A stretch of DNA of 64,000 nt from Oscillibacter sp. (GCA_014799925.1 JAAVHC010000040.1:18945-82944), one strand, 5' to 3'. Shown: positions 42,937-51,659, counted from the stretch's first letter. The notes: generated by a model from the letters alone, not told the origin. Numbers and translations are program-made.

Positions 42937-44169
42937 ATGTTAAAAGGCGCATGTATCATCGGTCAGTCCGGCGGCCCCACTTCCGTCATCAACGCCAGCG
43001 CTTACGGCGTGATCCGCACCGCTCTGGACAGCGAGGCCATCACCAAGGTCTACGGCGCGGCCCACGGCATCAAGGGCGTACTGGGCGACCAGCTCTACGA
43101 CATGACCCAGGAGGATGCCGGTGAGCTGGAGAACCTGCTCTATACCCCCTCCTCCGCCCTGGGCTCCTGCCGGTACAAGATCGCGGATCCCGACGCGGAC
43201 GACACCGATTATAAGCGCATCCTGGAGATCTTCAGGAAGTACGACGTCCGTTACTTCTTCTACAACGGCGGCAACGACTCCATGGACACCTGCAACAAGA
43301 TCAGCAAGTATATGCAGAAGGTGGGCTACGAGTGCCGTGTCATGGGCGTGCCCAAGACCATCGACAATGATCTGTTCGGCACGGACCACTGCCCCGGCTT
43401 CGCCTCCGCCGCCAAGTATATCGCGACAAGCTGCATGGAGGTCTACCACGACGTCCGTGTGTATGACACCGGCATGATCTGCATCGTCGAGATCATGGGC
43501 CGCCACGCCGGATGGCTCACCGCCGCCGCCGGGCTGGCCACCGCTATGGGCGCGGGTCCCGACCTCATCTATCTGCCTGAGACCGACTTCGACATGGATA
43601 AGTTCATCGCCGAGGTGAAGAAGGTCTATGCCGAGCGCGGCAACTGCATGGTGGCCGTGTCCGAGGGCATCCACTACGCCGACGGCTCCTTCGTTTCCGA
43701 GGCCAAGACCTCCGCCACCGACGGCTTCGGTCACGCCCAGCTGGGCGGTCTGGCCGCCATGCTGGCCGACATCGTCAAGAAGGAGACCGGCGCAAAGGTT
43801 CGCGGCATCGAGCTGAGCCTGCTCCAGCGCTGCGGCGCGCATCTGGCTTCCCAGACCGATATCGACGAGTCCTTCATGGCCGGCAAGGCCGCCGTGGAGA
43901 ACGCCGTGGCGGGCCTCACCGACAAGATGGTGGGCTTTGAGCGCTGCATCGAGGATGGCAAGTACGTCTGCAAGACCAAGCTGTTCAATCTCACCGACGT
44001 GGCCAACACGGAGAAGAAGGTCCCCCTCGAGTGGATCAACGCCGACCATAACGGCATCGAGCAGGCCTTCGTGGACTACGCCCTCCCCCTCATTCAGGGC
44101 GAGACCAAGATGAAGAAGGAAAACGGCCTGCCCCGCTTTGCCAAGCTGAAGAAGGTCATCGCAAAGTAA
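42937..44169 (+). CDS. pfp: Phosphofructokinase, PPi-dependent type
   Basis: The 410-residue enzyme phosphorylates fructose 6-phosphate. The start at 42937 follows GGGAGGA. GQSGGPTSVINAS opens the protein. GGNDSMDT puts Asp114 where ATP enzymes have the second Gly of GGDGS, and PKTIDND has Lys140 where ATP enzymes have Gly. Asp and Lys at these two positions are the established marks of pyrophosphate use, so PPi is the likely donor and the step would be reversible. MGRHAGWLTAAAGLA and ELSLLQRCGAHLAS complete the active site. C-ending codon bias suggests high expression. Confidence 0.9.
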   Translation: MLKGACIIGQSGGPTSVINASAYGVIRTALDSEAITKVYGAAHGIKGVLGDQLYDMTQEDAGELENLLYTPSSALGSCRYKIADPDADDTDYKRILEIFRKYDVRYFFYNGGNDSMDTCNKISKYMQKVGYECRVMGVPKTIDNDLFGTDHCPGFASAAKYIATSCMEVYHDVRVYDTGMICIVEIMGRHAGWLTAAAGLATAMGAGPDLIYLPETDFDMDKFIAEVKKVYAERGNCMVAVSEGIHYADGSFVSEAKTSATDGFGHAQLGGLAAMLADIVKKETGAKVRGIELSLLQRCGAHLASQTDIDESFMAGKAAVENAVAGLTDKMVGFERCIEDGKYVCKTKLFNLTDVANTEKKVPLEWINADHNGIEQAFVDYALPLIQGETKMKKENGLPRFAKLKKVIAK

Positions 44170-44176
44170 GTCGGGT

Positions 44177-44243
44177 CCAGGGGCGACGCGCCCCTGGCGG
44201 AGTCCAGAGGCGGAGCCTCTGGTGGGTTTGGGCAACGCCCAAC
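44177..44243 (+). repeat. Cluster of three tandem hairpins after pfp
   Basis: Three GC-rich hairpins follow each other: 44177-44197 (9-bp stem, ACG loop), 44204-44222 (8-bp stem, GGA loop) and about 44226-44243 (TTGGGC/GCCCAA around AAC). None has a T run. Such arrays resemble REP-type repeats found after genes; whether the sequence recurs elsewhere in the genome cannot be seen here. Confidence 0.6.
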
Positions 44244-44260
44244 ACTCGACCGTTAAAAGA

Positions 44261-44300
44261 AGCAGCCGGTCCCCCCTTCCGGAGGGCCGGCTGTTCTTGT
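44261..44300 (+). terminator. Terminator after pfp
   Basis: AGCAGCCGG pairs with CCGGCTGTT around a pyrimidine-rich loop, followed by CTTGTATCTTT. It lies after the hairpin cluster. Confidence 0.65.
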
Positions 44301-44311
44301 ATCTTTCAACA

Positions 44312-44339
44312 ATTGAACAAAACTTAACCTTTGTTCAAT
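44312..44339. terminator. Inverted repeat ATTGAACAAA at the end of the blaR1-like gene
   Basis: A 10-bp perfect stem (44312-44321 with 44330-44339) includes the stop codon of the minus-strand gene in its right arm. It may end that transcript. The arm sequence matches the palindrome at 38093-38120. Confidence 0.5.
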
Positions 44340-46941
44340 CTCGGGCGGGATTGCCAGAAATAATCCATTCTTTCAATTCAGGTGCGGTGTAGAACGCCGA
44401 GGTCGTTTCCTCCTGCGTCTCATAGATCATCAGTACGCTGGACCTCTCCTCACTGGCCAGCAGCCACAGGGTGCCGCCGTCCACCAGAGGCAGGTTCCAG
44501 ATGGTGTAGTCCACCTCCCCTGCCCCGGCGCCAATATAGGCGTCAGTCTCACTGCCCCAGGTATAGAACCGGCTCTCCCGCTCCGCCGACCGGAGCAGAC
44601 GCACAAGCTCGGCGGTATTTCCGTCAAACATCGGGATATCCTCCTCCGCCAGCTCCAGCAGCAGGTCCGCCAGCGGCGACCAGGTGTCGTCCGGATGGTC
44701 CTCCGCATAGCTGTCGTAGTTTCGCAGGTTCTCCAGCAGGCTCAGATGATCATCTCTCTTGTCATCCAGCCACCACAGGCTGTCGTACAGCCGTCCCTCC
44801 TTCCGGAAGGTTGCCAGCAGATTTTCGTCAGTATTCACCAGCTGCTCGCTGTGCGCCAGCAGAGCGTTGATCTCCTCCATAAAGGCATTGATCTCCTCCG
44901 GGTCATACTGGTGTATATCCGCAAAGCTGGAATCAAAAATGAGGTCAAAGTCTACAGAGTTTCCCTGCACCACCACTTCCTCGCCGCTGGCCGTCAGATA
45001 GAACAGCTTATAGCTGTAATAGCAGCTCCCGCCGCCCATATAGGGAGTGTACTGGAGCAGGTAGTCCTCCCCTTCCATCCGGCACAGAAAGAAGGAAGTC
45101 CAGCCAGCATGAGCGGTTGCGGCCTCGTTCGCCCAGTGCAAATAACCCGTCATATCAGTGACTTTTAATGGCGAGATCCACAGCAGGGACCACAGTTCAA
45201 AGCCTGCATGCTGGCCAGGGAACTGGTTCAGGTGCAGCTCTTCCGGAATACCATCATGGTCCAGATCAGCTATCACAGTCTGCGTTGTGGGATAACTGAT
45301 AAACCAGGTCTCTCCCATATCAGAGGAGCGCATAGAGCATGTTGCCGGATCGCCCTCGTGCTTCCCAATATCCATGACTACCGTCTGGCCGTCAAAACCG
45401 GAATATCCAATGGACATCACCTGCACATCCGGCAGCTCGATCTCCTCCCAGGTCTCCCCGCCGTCCTTGGTGATGAAACAGGGCGCACCGTCAAAGAGCC
45501 GCTGGGCCACGATCAGACGGTCCGGACTTAAAAAGCCTACGTCCGCAATATGCCAGCTGGTTCCGGGCATGGTGACTTCGGTCCAGGTCACACCCCGGTC
45601 CGACGTCTTGTAAACATAAGTGTCCGCCGCCGCTACTCCCCTGCCGTAGGTGGCCACCAGCCAGCCGTCGGTTTCTGAAACCAGCTTCGCCCGGATTTCC
45701 GGGGTATATTCCAGATACTTCGCTTTATCGCGGCCCGCCAAGTCCTCACCAGCCCACTCCCGGGGGGCGGGGATGGGGGAGCCATTCCAGGTCTCCTCCC
45801 CTCCGTCAGGAAGGATATAGCGGATGTGAGGCACACCCTCCTCGTCCACAGTAACCTCGGCTGTTTTCCAGGAATCTCCCAGGCGGGCGTCATCAGCAGC
45901 CGGATCGACCGGTACTCCGCCATAGGTCCCCTCCTTCGCCTGCCCAAAGGCCACCAGAGCCGACAGCGTAAGCACGGCAATCACGACGACCATCGCGCTG
46001 ACCAGCGTCTTCGGCTGTCTGGCGATGCGCTGGATGCGCTCCTTCAGGCTCCGTTTGCCGCCGGACATGGTGGTAGCGAAGCTGAGTAAATCGGCGGGCC
46101 GCGCCTTTGCGGTAACCAGGGCCAGCAACGTCTCGCCGTAGGCGGTGCGCTCGCTGTCGCCCAGCCGTTTCAGCGCACCCACATCGCAGGCCAGCTCGCC
46201 GTCTCGCCGGCTGCAAATCACCGCCATCCATACCAACGGATTCCACCAGTGAACCGCCAGCGCCGCGCCCCGCAGGACGCTCCACAGGTGGTCCAGATGG
46301 TTATAGTGGGTCAGCTCATGGGCCAGCACATGCCGCAGCATGACCGGGTCCGCCGCCGCCTCCTCCGTCACGTATACGGCGGGCCTCAGCAGTCCCATCA
46401 GACACGGCGAAGGCAGCGCGGAGGCCGCATAAACCGGAATGGGCGCACCGCAGCCCTCAAGAGGCCGCCGTACCCGGCGGAGGCGAATGGAGAAGCGCAG
46501 ATTGGCCGCCAGCAGTACAAGCGTGAAAACGGTGGAACCGGCGGCCCATACCCAATCCATCAGCTCCAGAGGGCTGATCTTCTCCGCGTAGCGGGTGATC
46601 GTCCGGCCCTCGTCCTCCAAACGGGCATAGCCAAAGGAACTGGGGTCTCCCAGCGTGCCGTCCTCCGCGACATGAACGCCGGAGGTTTCTACCGGGCCGG
46701 AGTAAACCGGCAGCACATAGATATTTTCCTCCCGCATGGTCTCCGGCGGCGTCCATTTCGGAAGCTGCGGCACTGTCACAGCGAACAGCGGTACCGGCAC
46801 CAGCAGCCGCACAAGCACCACAGCCCATAGCGCGTACCGCAATCCCGCGCTGATCCGCTTCCCCAGCAGACTCCGCAGAAGCAGCACCACAAGGATCAAC
46901 GCGCTGGCTGATATCACCCATTCTGTCAAACCAGTTGTCAT
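44335..46941 (-). CDS. BlaR1-type M56 sensor protease with a beta-propeller-like sensor
   Basis: The 868-residue protein starts at 46941, overlapping the blaI-like stop (ATGA) after GGAGGGAGCGGAG. Residues 1-345 match the BlaR1/MecR1 M56 protease: about four membrane helices and the zinc motif HELTH at residues 208-212. In BlaR1 the outer domain is a penicillin-binding fold; here it is replaced by about 500 residues with BNR-like strands (KDGGETWEEI, SSDMGETWFISYP), an Asp-rich calcium-type loop (ADLDHDGIPEE) and a C-terminal domain. No SxxK beta-lactam site is evident. The signal sensed is unknown. Confidence 0.85.
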   Translation of the reverse strand: MTTGLTEWVISASALILVVLLLRSLLGKRISAGLRYALWAVVLVRLLVPVPLFAVTVPQLPKWTPPETMREENIYVLPVYSGPVETSGVHVAEDGTLGDPSSFGYARLEDEGRTITRYAEKISPLELMDWVWAAGSTVFTLVLLAANLRFSIRLRRVRRPLEGCGAPIPVYAASALPSPCLMGLLRPAVYVTEEAAADPVMLRHVLAHELTHYNHLDHLWSVLRGAALAVHWWNPLVWMAVICSRRDGELACDVGALKRLGDSERTAYGETLLALVTAKARPADLLSFATTMSGGKRSLKERIQRIARQPKTLVSAMVVVIAVLTLSALVAFGQAKEGTYGGVPVDPAADDARLGDSWKTAEVTVDEEGVPHIRYILPDGGEETWNGSPIPAPREWAGEDLAGRDKAKYLEYTPEIRAKLVSETDGWLVATYGRGVAAADTYVYKTSDRGVTWTEVTMPGTSWHIADVGFLSPDRLIVAQRLFDGAPCFITKDGGETWEEIELPDVQVMSIGYSGFDGQTVVMDIGKHEGDPATCSMRSSDMGETWFISYPTTQTVIADLDHDGIPEELHLNQFPGQHAGFELWSLLWISPLKVTDMTGYLHWANEAATAHAGWTSFFLCRMEGEDYLLQYTPYMGGGSCYYSYKLFYLTASGEEVVVQGNSVDFDLIFDSSFADIHQYDPEEINAFMEEINALLAHSEQLVNTDENLLATFRKEGRLYDSLWWLDDKRDDHLSLLENLRNYDSYAEDHPDDTWSPLADLLLELAEEDIPMFDGNTAELVRLLRSAERESRFYTWGSETDAYIGAGAGEVDYTIWNLPLVDGGTLWLLASEERSSVLMIYETQEETTSAFYTAPELKEWIISGNPARD

Positions 46942-47321
46942 TTCTCCGCTCCCTCCTCCGCCTGAGCCAGGATTTCCCGCAGCTCGGCAATTTCTTCCCG
47001 GCTCAGCTCCTGCCGCTGGGCCATGGCGCTCATCATCAGTCCCACGCTCCCCCGGTAGACCCGGCTCAGGAAGCTTCTGGTCTCGGAAATCTCCGCTTCC
47101 TCCTGCCCTACAGCTGGTGTATAGGATTTTCCCTTGCCAACAACTTCGCAGTGAACAAGCCCCTTTTCCTCCATGCGGCGCAAAGTGGTGATGGTGGTGC
47201 TCTTGGCCCAGCCCACGGTTTTGCTCAGATTTGCCACCAGCTGCATCACCGTCTGAGGGCTTTCCCGCCACAGGCTGTCCAGCACGCTCCACTCGCTGCC
47301 TGTTAATTTGATGGATTCCAT
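46938..47321 (-). CDS. BlaI/MecI-family repressor
   Basis: The 127-residue protein has the winged helix of BlaI (ESIKLTGSEWSVLDSLW, MQLVANLSKTVGWAKSTTIT, LRRMEEKGLV). The usual protease-sensitive region is followed by a dimerisation helix. BlaI proteins repress their own operon until the partner protease triggers cleavage. The ATG follows GGAGG. Inverted TGTAGAC half-sites overlap the promoter just upstream, in agreement with autoregulation. Confidence 0.92.
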   Translation of the reverse strand: MESIKLTGSEWSVLDSLWRESPQTVMQLVANLSKTVGWAKSTTITTLRRMEEKGLVHCEVVGKGKSYTPAVGQEEAEISETRSFLSRVYRGSVGLMMSAMAQRQELSREEIAELREILAQAEEGAEK

Positions 47322-47345
47322 AGAATAACCTCCATAGGTTTACTT

Positions 47346-47376
47346 TGTAGACTTAGCATACTACAAACGGTCTACA
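47346..47376 (-). promoter_or_regulatory. Putative BlaI operator
   Basis: TGTAGAC (47346-47352) and GTCTACA (47370-47376) are perfect inverted half-sites, with another ACTACA between them. BlaI/MecI operators contain TACA/TGTA half-sites. The sites flank the -10 box of the promoter. Confidence 0.65.
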
Positions 47377-47383
47377 TTGTCAA
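47355..47383 (-). promoter_or_regulatory. SigA-type promoter for the blaI-blaR1-like operon
   Basis: On the minus strand TTGACA (47378-47383), 17 bases and TATGCT (47355-47360). The operator half-sites overlap it. Confidence 0.75.
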
Positions 47384-47409
47384 CCAAATTTTTGTTACAA
47401 AACGGAAAC

Positions 47410-47437
47410 AGCCCCGCCCGGATCAACCGGGCGGGGC
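47410..47437 (-). terminator. Terminator after the aminotransferase
   Basis: GCCCCGCCCGG pairs with CCGGGCGGGGC; on the minus strand the sequence continues TGTTTCCGTTTTG. It separates the hprK-aminotransferase cluster from the blaI-like promoter. Confidence 0.75.
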
Positions 47438-47506
47438 CGCATATTACCAAGAGATGGGCGAAAGGACGTTCCTCGGAAAAGGCGCTCGTCTTACAGCGTA
47501 TATGCC

Positions 47507-48781
47507 TCACTTTCCCAGCAGCTTCTCCAGCGCGGCCAGACGGAGGCAGACGCAGAACACGTCGATGGCGGCCTCCAGTTCCGCTACCGGCGGCAGACTG
47601 GGAGCGATGCGGATGTTGCGGTCTCTGGGGTCGCTGCCGTTGGGGAAGGTGGCTCCGGCGCTGGTCATGACCACGCCCGCCTCCCTGCAGAGAGCCAGGG
47701 TGCGCTTGGCAAGACCGTCGGCGGTGTCCACGCTGACGAAATAGCCGCCGGTGGGACGCTTCCAGGAGGCGATGCCCAGAGGAGCGATCTCCCTGTCCAG
47801 GGCGTCCAGTACGGCGCGGAATTTGGGCCCCAGAATGGCGGCGTGCTTCTTCATCAGCTCCAGAGTGTGCGCCATGTCCTTCAGATAGCGGACATGGCGG
47901 AGCTGGTTGACCTTGTCATAGCTGATGGTCTGATAGGTCAGCAGGCTCAGCATATATTTGATGTTGTCCACACTGGAGGCCATGACGGAGATGCCCGCGC
48001 CGGGGAAGGTCACCTTGGAGGTAGAGGCGTATTCAAACACCATATCGGGGCTGCCCGCCTCCCGGCACAGGGAAATGATATCCGGGAAGGGCACGTAGTC
48101 CCCCTCAAACTCGTGGATGCAGTAGGCGTTGTCCCACATGACTACAAAATCGGGCGCGGCGGGCTTCAGATGAGCGATGCGGTCGATGGTCTCGGCGCTG
48201 TAAATAATCCCTTCCGGGTTGGAATACTTGGGCACGCACCAGATCCCCTTGACGGCGGGGTCCCTGACGGCTTCCTCCACCGCGTCCATATCAGGACCGG
48301 TTTCGGTCATGGGGATGGTGATCAGCTCCATGCCGAAGGATCTGGTCACATTGAAATGCCTGTCATAGCCGGGGGACGGGCACAGAAATTTCACAGTGTC
48401 CAGCTTGCTCCAGGGCTTCTCGCTGTGGAGCAGGCCGTGGGTATACGCCTTGGCGATGGTGTCGTACATAAGGGTCAGGCTGGCGTTGCCGCCGATGAAG
48501 CACTCCTCCGGCTTACACCCCAGGATCTCCGCGAAATATGCCCTGGCGCAGGGCAGGCCGGCAAGCTCGCCGTAGTTGCGGACGTCAAAGCCCGCCTCTA
48601 AGCAGTCCTCCGGCTTCTGCAGCACGGTCAGCATGTCGCTGACCAGATCCAGCTGCTCCTTCCCCGGCTTGCCGCGGGACATGTCCAGCTTCAGCCCCTT
48701 GCCCTTCAGCTCCTCGAAACGCTTGGATACAACCTCGTACTCAGCTTCCAGCTGGGCGGGGGTCATTTTTCCGTATTCCAT
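47507..48781 (-). CDS. PLP-dependent aminotransferase, class I/II (aspartate type)
   Basis: The 424-residue protein belongs to the fold-type I aminotransferase subgroup with MSRGKPGKEQLDLV and NYGELAGLPCARAYF near the N-terminus. CPSPGYDRHF, PKYSNPEGI and WDNAYCIHEF follow; the PLP lysine is in STSKVTFPGAG (about residue 260). Bacterial members are mostly aspartate aminotransferases of the Ic or MocR-like branch. It lies 61 bases after the glucokinase gene on the same strand and has its own GGAGAGAGG ribosome site. Confidence 0.88.
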   Translation of the reverse strand: MEYGKMTPAQLEAEYEVVSKRFEELKGKGLKLDMSRGKPGKEQLDLVSDMLTVLQKPEDCLEAGFDVRNYGELAGLPCARAYFAEILGCKPEECFIGGNASLTLMYDTIAKAYTHGLLHSEKPWSKLDTVKFLCPSPGYDRHFNVTRSFGMELITIPMTETGPDMDAVEEAVRDPAVKGIWCVPKYSNPEGIIYSAETIDRIAHLKPAAPDFVVMWDNAYCIHEFEGDYVPFPDIISLCREAGSPDMVFEYASTSKVTFPGAGISVMASSVDNIKYMLSLLTYQTISYDKVNQLRHVRYLKDMAHTLELMKKHAAILGPKFRAVLDALDREIAPLGIASWKRPTGGYFVSVDTADGLAKRTLALCREAGVVMTSAGATFPNGSDPRDRNIRIAPSLPPVAELEAAIDVFCVCLRLAALEKLLGK

Positions 48782-48842
48782 AATAGCCTCTCTCCATTTC
48801 TCCCGCTATGCGGGTACATTGCGTTCATCAGATATTCTCCAG

Positions 48843-49805
48843 TCAATGGCTCCCGCCCTGCAGGCCCAGCAGCGCCGCGCCGATGATCCCGGCGTCGTTG
48901 CCCAGTCTGGCCTTCACCAGCCGGGTATGGCGGTCGGCCTCCCGGCCAAAGCAGTCCTCCAGCACCATGCTCTGGAGAGGCAGCAGCAGATCCTCGTCCC
49001 TCTCATGACTGACGCCGCCGCCCAGGGCAATCACCTCCGGCTGAAAGATGTTCACAAAGTTGGACAGCCCGTCGGCCAGATACCGGAGGTACTGGTCCAC
49101 CACCGCTTTGGCGGCGGCATCCCCCCGGCGCATAGCCTCAAAGGCGGTACGGCCGCCGACATGGTCCGAATCGCCCACCATCTCCCACATCATGGAATCC
49201 TTATGCTGTTCCATAGCGGCCATGGTCTGACGGATCAGGGCGTTGGCGGAGCCATACCGCTCCCAGCAGCCCTTCCGGCCGCAGGTACACTGCTCGCCGC
49301 CATGGACAATGATCGTGTGACCGCCCTCTCCGGCACAGCCGTTGATGCCGGTGTGAATTCTGCCGCCCAGGATGATGCCGGTGCCGATGCCGGTGCCCAA
49401 TGTCACCAGAATCAGGCTCTCGATGTTCTTATCCTCGTAGTGGTAGTATTCCCCCAGAGCGGCGCAGTCCGCGTCGTTGCCCAGATGGACGGGCACATCC
49501 GCCCAGCGGCGGTGGAACATCTCCGCCACCGGCATGAAGCGGATGGGGATGTTCACGGTCTTGATGACCACGCCCCGCCTGTCGTCCACCGGGCCGGGGA
49601 AGCCCATGCCCACGGAGGCAATCTGGTCCCTGGCAATGCCGTTCTCCTCCGCCAGAGCGATTGCCATCCCGGCCAGGGTCTCCCCCATCTGCTCCATGGA
49701 CTCAAATTGCAGGGGCTGCTTTTTCGTGGCGGTAATCCGGTAGCTCTCGTCTACCAGTCCGGCCTTCAGATTGGTTCCGCCGATGTCGATGCCAATGTAA
49801 TACAT
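48843..49805 (-). CDS. ROK-family glucokinase
   Basis: The 320-residue protein phosphorylates glucose or a related sugar. The ATG at 49805 is preceded by AAAGGAGG, and the protein opens with MYYIGIDIGGTNLKAGLVDE, the ATP phosphate loop. LGTGIGTGIILGG and GEGGHTI follow. The ROK zinc site is CTCGRKGCWERYGS (about residues 180-193). It forms a minus-strand group with hprK and a small metalloprotease-like gene, linking sugar entry to carbon catabolite control. Confidence 0.9.
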   Translation of the reverse strand: MYYIGIDIGGTNLKAGLVDESYRITATKKQPLQFESMEQMGETLAGMAIALAEENGIARDQIASVGMGFPGPVDDRRGVVIKTVNIPIRFMPVAEMFHRRWADVPVHLGNDADCAALGEYYHYEDKNIESLILVTLGTGIGTGIILGGRIHTGINGCAGEGGHTIIVHGGEQCTCGRKGCWERYGSANALIRQTMAAMEQHKDSMMWEMVGDSDHVGGRTAFEAMRRGDAAAKAVVDQYLRYLADGLSNFVNIFQPEVIALGGGVSHERDEDLLLPLQSMVLEDCFGREADRHTRLVKARLGNDAGIIGAALLGLQGGSH

Positions 49806-49822
49806 GCGGACGCCTCCTTTGC

Positions 49823-50290
49823 TCAATCAATATTGTTCAGCCCGTCATACAGCTCGTTAAAAGATTTCTGCCTGCCGCATCTGCCGAAGGATATTTCCCG
49901 ATCCTCCCCGAATTCCAGCAGGAAGCATTTTGCCAATTCCTCCACGGTCTGCTCCAGGGCCGTGAAAAACTGGGTGTACGCAAAATTCCACGCCGGCGTT
50001 CCCTCTTCAAAATGGCTGGTGATCAGAGACTCCGTCACCTGGTCCAGCGGATACATCTTAATGTGCATCAGCTCATGAACGATGACTTCCTCCGGATTTT
50101 CCTGTTTCGGGTTGGCCGCATTCAGCAATAAGATCGCCTTGCGGTCTGTGCAATCAATTTTGAAATCTCCGGTTTTCGGCCACTCAGGGTCCTCCACAAA
50201 CTGGAGTTTTACGTCCCATTGCGGTACAAGCCGCAGCTTTTTGCAGTATTTATCAAAAAGCTGCCGGCACTTTTCCCTGTCAAGCATCAT
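49823..50290 (-). CDS. Small HExxH putative metalloprotease
   Basis: The 155-residue protein has HELMHIKM with HELMH at residues 72-76, preceded by ILLLNAANPKQENPEEVIV. This is the minimal zinc-peptidase core with short helices around it, somewhat like SprT or ImmA-type proteins. No signal peptide or membrane helix is present. The family is not recognised with certainty. It sits 3 bases after hprK and 17 bases before the glucokinase start, so it is co-transcribed with them. Confidence 0.6.
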   Translation of the reverse strand: MMLDREKCRQLFDKYCKKLRLVPQWDVKLQFVEDPEWPKTGDFKIDCTDRKAILLLNAANPKQENPEEVIVHELMHIKMYPLDQVTESLITSHFEEGTPAWNFAYTQFFTALEQTVEELAKCFLLEFGEDREISFGRCGRQKSFNELYDGLNNID

Positions 50291-50293
50291 TCA

Positions 50294-51235
50294 TCACCCT
50301 CCCTGGGCATGGCGCTCCAGCTCGTCCGCCAGCTGCTGGGCGGCGTTGAAGCCGTACTTCTTGTGCCGGTTGTTCATGGCCGCCACCTCAACAATGGTGG
50401 CGATGTTCCGTCCCGGCTGGACCGGGATGGTGACAATGGGGACGTCGATGCCCAGGATATTCTCCCGCTCCTCGTCCAGGCCGAAGCGGTCATAGAACTT
50501 ATCCTCCCGCCAGCGCTCCAGATGCACCACCAGATCCACCTGAGACTCCGGCTTGACCGCGCTCATGCCCAGCAGCTGCTGCACGTTGATCACGCCGATG
50601 CCGCGCAGCTCAATGTAGTGCCGGATCAGCTCCGGAGCCTTGCCGTACAGTTGATCGGCCACCCGGCGGATGTCCACCGCGTCGTCGGCCACCAGCCGGT
50701 GGCCGCGCTTGATGAGCTCGATGGCCGTCTCGCTCTTGCCAACGCCGCTGTCGCCGGTAATCAGCACGCCCTCGCCGTAAATGTCCAGCAGTCCGCCGTG
50801 GCGGGTGATGGCGGGGGCCAGCACATAGGTGAGGTATTCGATCACCTTGGTGGTAAAGGACACCGTGGTATCCGTGGTATGCAGCAGCGTGCGCTGGTAC
50901 TTGCGCGCCATGGACAGGCACTCCGGGTAAATATCCAGGTCCCGGGATACGACCAGGGCCGGAATATCGTAGGTAAACAGCCGGGAAAAGCTCTGCTTCC
51001 GCTGCTCCGGCGTCATACTCTCCAGCATTTTGCTCTCCGCCATACCGATGATCTGCAAACGCCTGGGATCAAAGTAGTCAAAAAAGCCAACCAGCTGCAA
51101 TCCCGGCCGGTTCACATCCTTGATGCCCACCAGAGCCGTTTCAAAGTCCGCGCCCTTGTTGACCACCGACAGTCCCAGATGCTCCACCAGCTCGCCAATA
51201 TGGACGCCGCCTTTCATTTCATCCTGTTCGATCAT
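50294..51235 (-). CDS. hprK: HPr kinase/phosphorylase
   Basis: HprK phosphorylates HPr on Ser46 when glycolytic intermediates are high, and reverses this when they are low; it is the master switch of carbon catabolite repression in Firmicutes. The 313-residue protein has the N-terminal Mur-like domain, Walker A GDSGVGKSE near residue 158, LVADDAVDIRR and the signature ELRGIGVINVQQLLG. The ATG follows GGAGGCAAGG. A promoter lies at 51304-51332. Confidence 0.96.
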   Translation of the reverse strand: MIEQDEMKGGVHIGELVEHLGLSVVNKGADFETALVGIKDVNRPGLQLVGFFDYFDPRRLQIIGMAESKMLESMTPEQRKQSFSRLFTYDIPALVVSRDLDIYPECLSMARKYQRTLLHTTDTTVSFTTKVIEYLTYVLAPAITRHGGLLDIYGEGVLITGDSGVGKSETAIELIKRGHRLVADDAVDIRRVADQLYGKAPELIRHYIELRGIGVINVQQLLGMSAVKPESQVDLVVHLERWREDKFYDRFGLDEERENILGIDVPIVTIPVQPGRNIATIVEVAAMNNRHKKYGFNAAQQLADELERHAQGG

Positions 51236-51303
51236 ATGCCTTGCCTCCGTTTTATGCGGATTGGCCGGAACCAGGTCCGCTGTCTTTGGATTTCATGCCC
51301 ATA

Positions 51304-51332
51304 ATTATAGTATAAATCCGGCGGCTTGACAA
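51304..51332 (-). promoter_or_regulatory. SigA-type promoter for hprK
   Basis: TTGTCA (51327-51332), 17 bases and TATAAT (51304-51309) on the minus strand, divergent from the rpmB promoter 38 bases away. Confidence 0.75.
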
Positions 51333-51369
51333 GGGTCAGAAAAAGTTTTGGAAAAATTGAAAATTATAC

Positions 51370-51398
51370 TTGCATTTTGTGTCAAACTCTGGTATCAT
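51370..51398 (+). promoter_or_regulatory. SigA-type promoter for rpmB
   Basis: TTGCAT (51370-51375), 17 bases and TATCAT (51393-51398), with TGG just ahead of the -10. Confidence 0.7.
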
Positions 51399-51453
51399 AC
51401 TCAAAGGTGCTTTTTGTACCGCAAAGATTCTGAACAGCAAGGAGGTGCAACGG

Positions 51454-51642
51454 ATGGCAAAGTGTCAGTTCTGTGACAAGGGTGTCACCTTCGGAATCAA
51501 GGTTTCCCACTCCCACAGACGTTCTAACCGCATGTGGAAGCCCAATGTCAAGCGCGTGAAGGCGATTGTCGATGGTACCCCCCGCCATGTATATGTTTGT
51601 ACCCGGTGTCTGCGTTCCGGCAAAGTCACCCGTGCTGTCTGA
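51454..51642 (+). CDS. rpmB: 50S ribosomal protein L28
   Basis: The 62-residue protein begins MAKCQFCDKGVTFGIKVSHS and has the L28 pattern, with CxxC pairs (CQFC near the start, CTRC near the end) that form a zinc ribbon. GGAGGTG precedes the ATG at 51454. In Bacillus rpmB lies next to spoVM; here the two are 21 kb apart and rpmB stands alone with its own promoter and terminator. Confidence 0.97.
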   Translation: MAKCQFCDKGVTFGIKVSHSHRRSNRMWKPNVKRVKAIVDGTPRHVYVCTRCLRSGKVTRAV

Positions 51643-51659
51643 TATAGACATGCAGCAAG

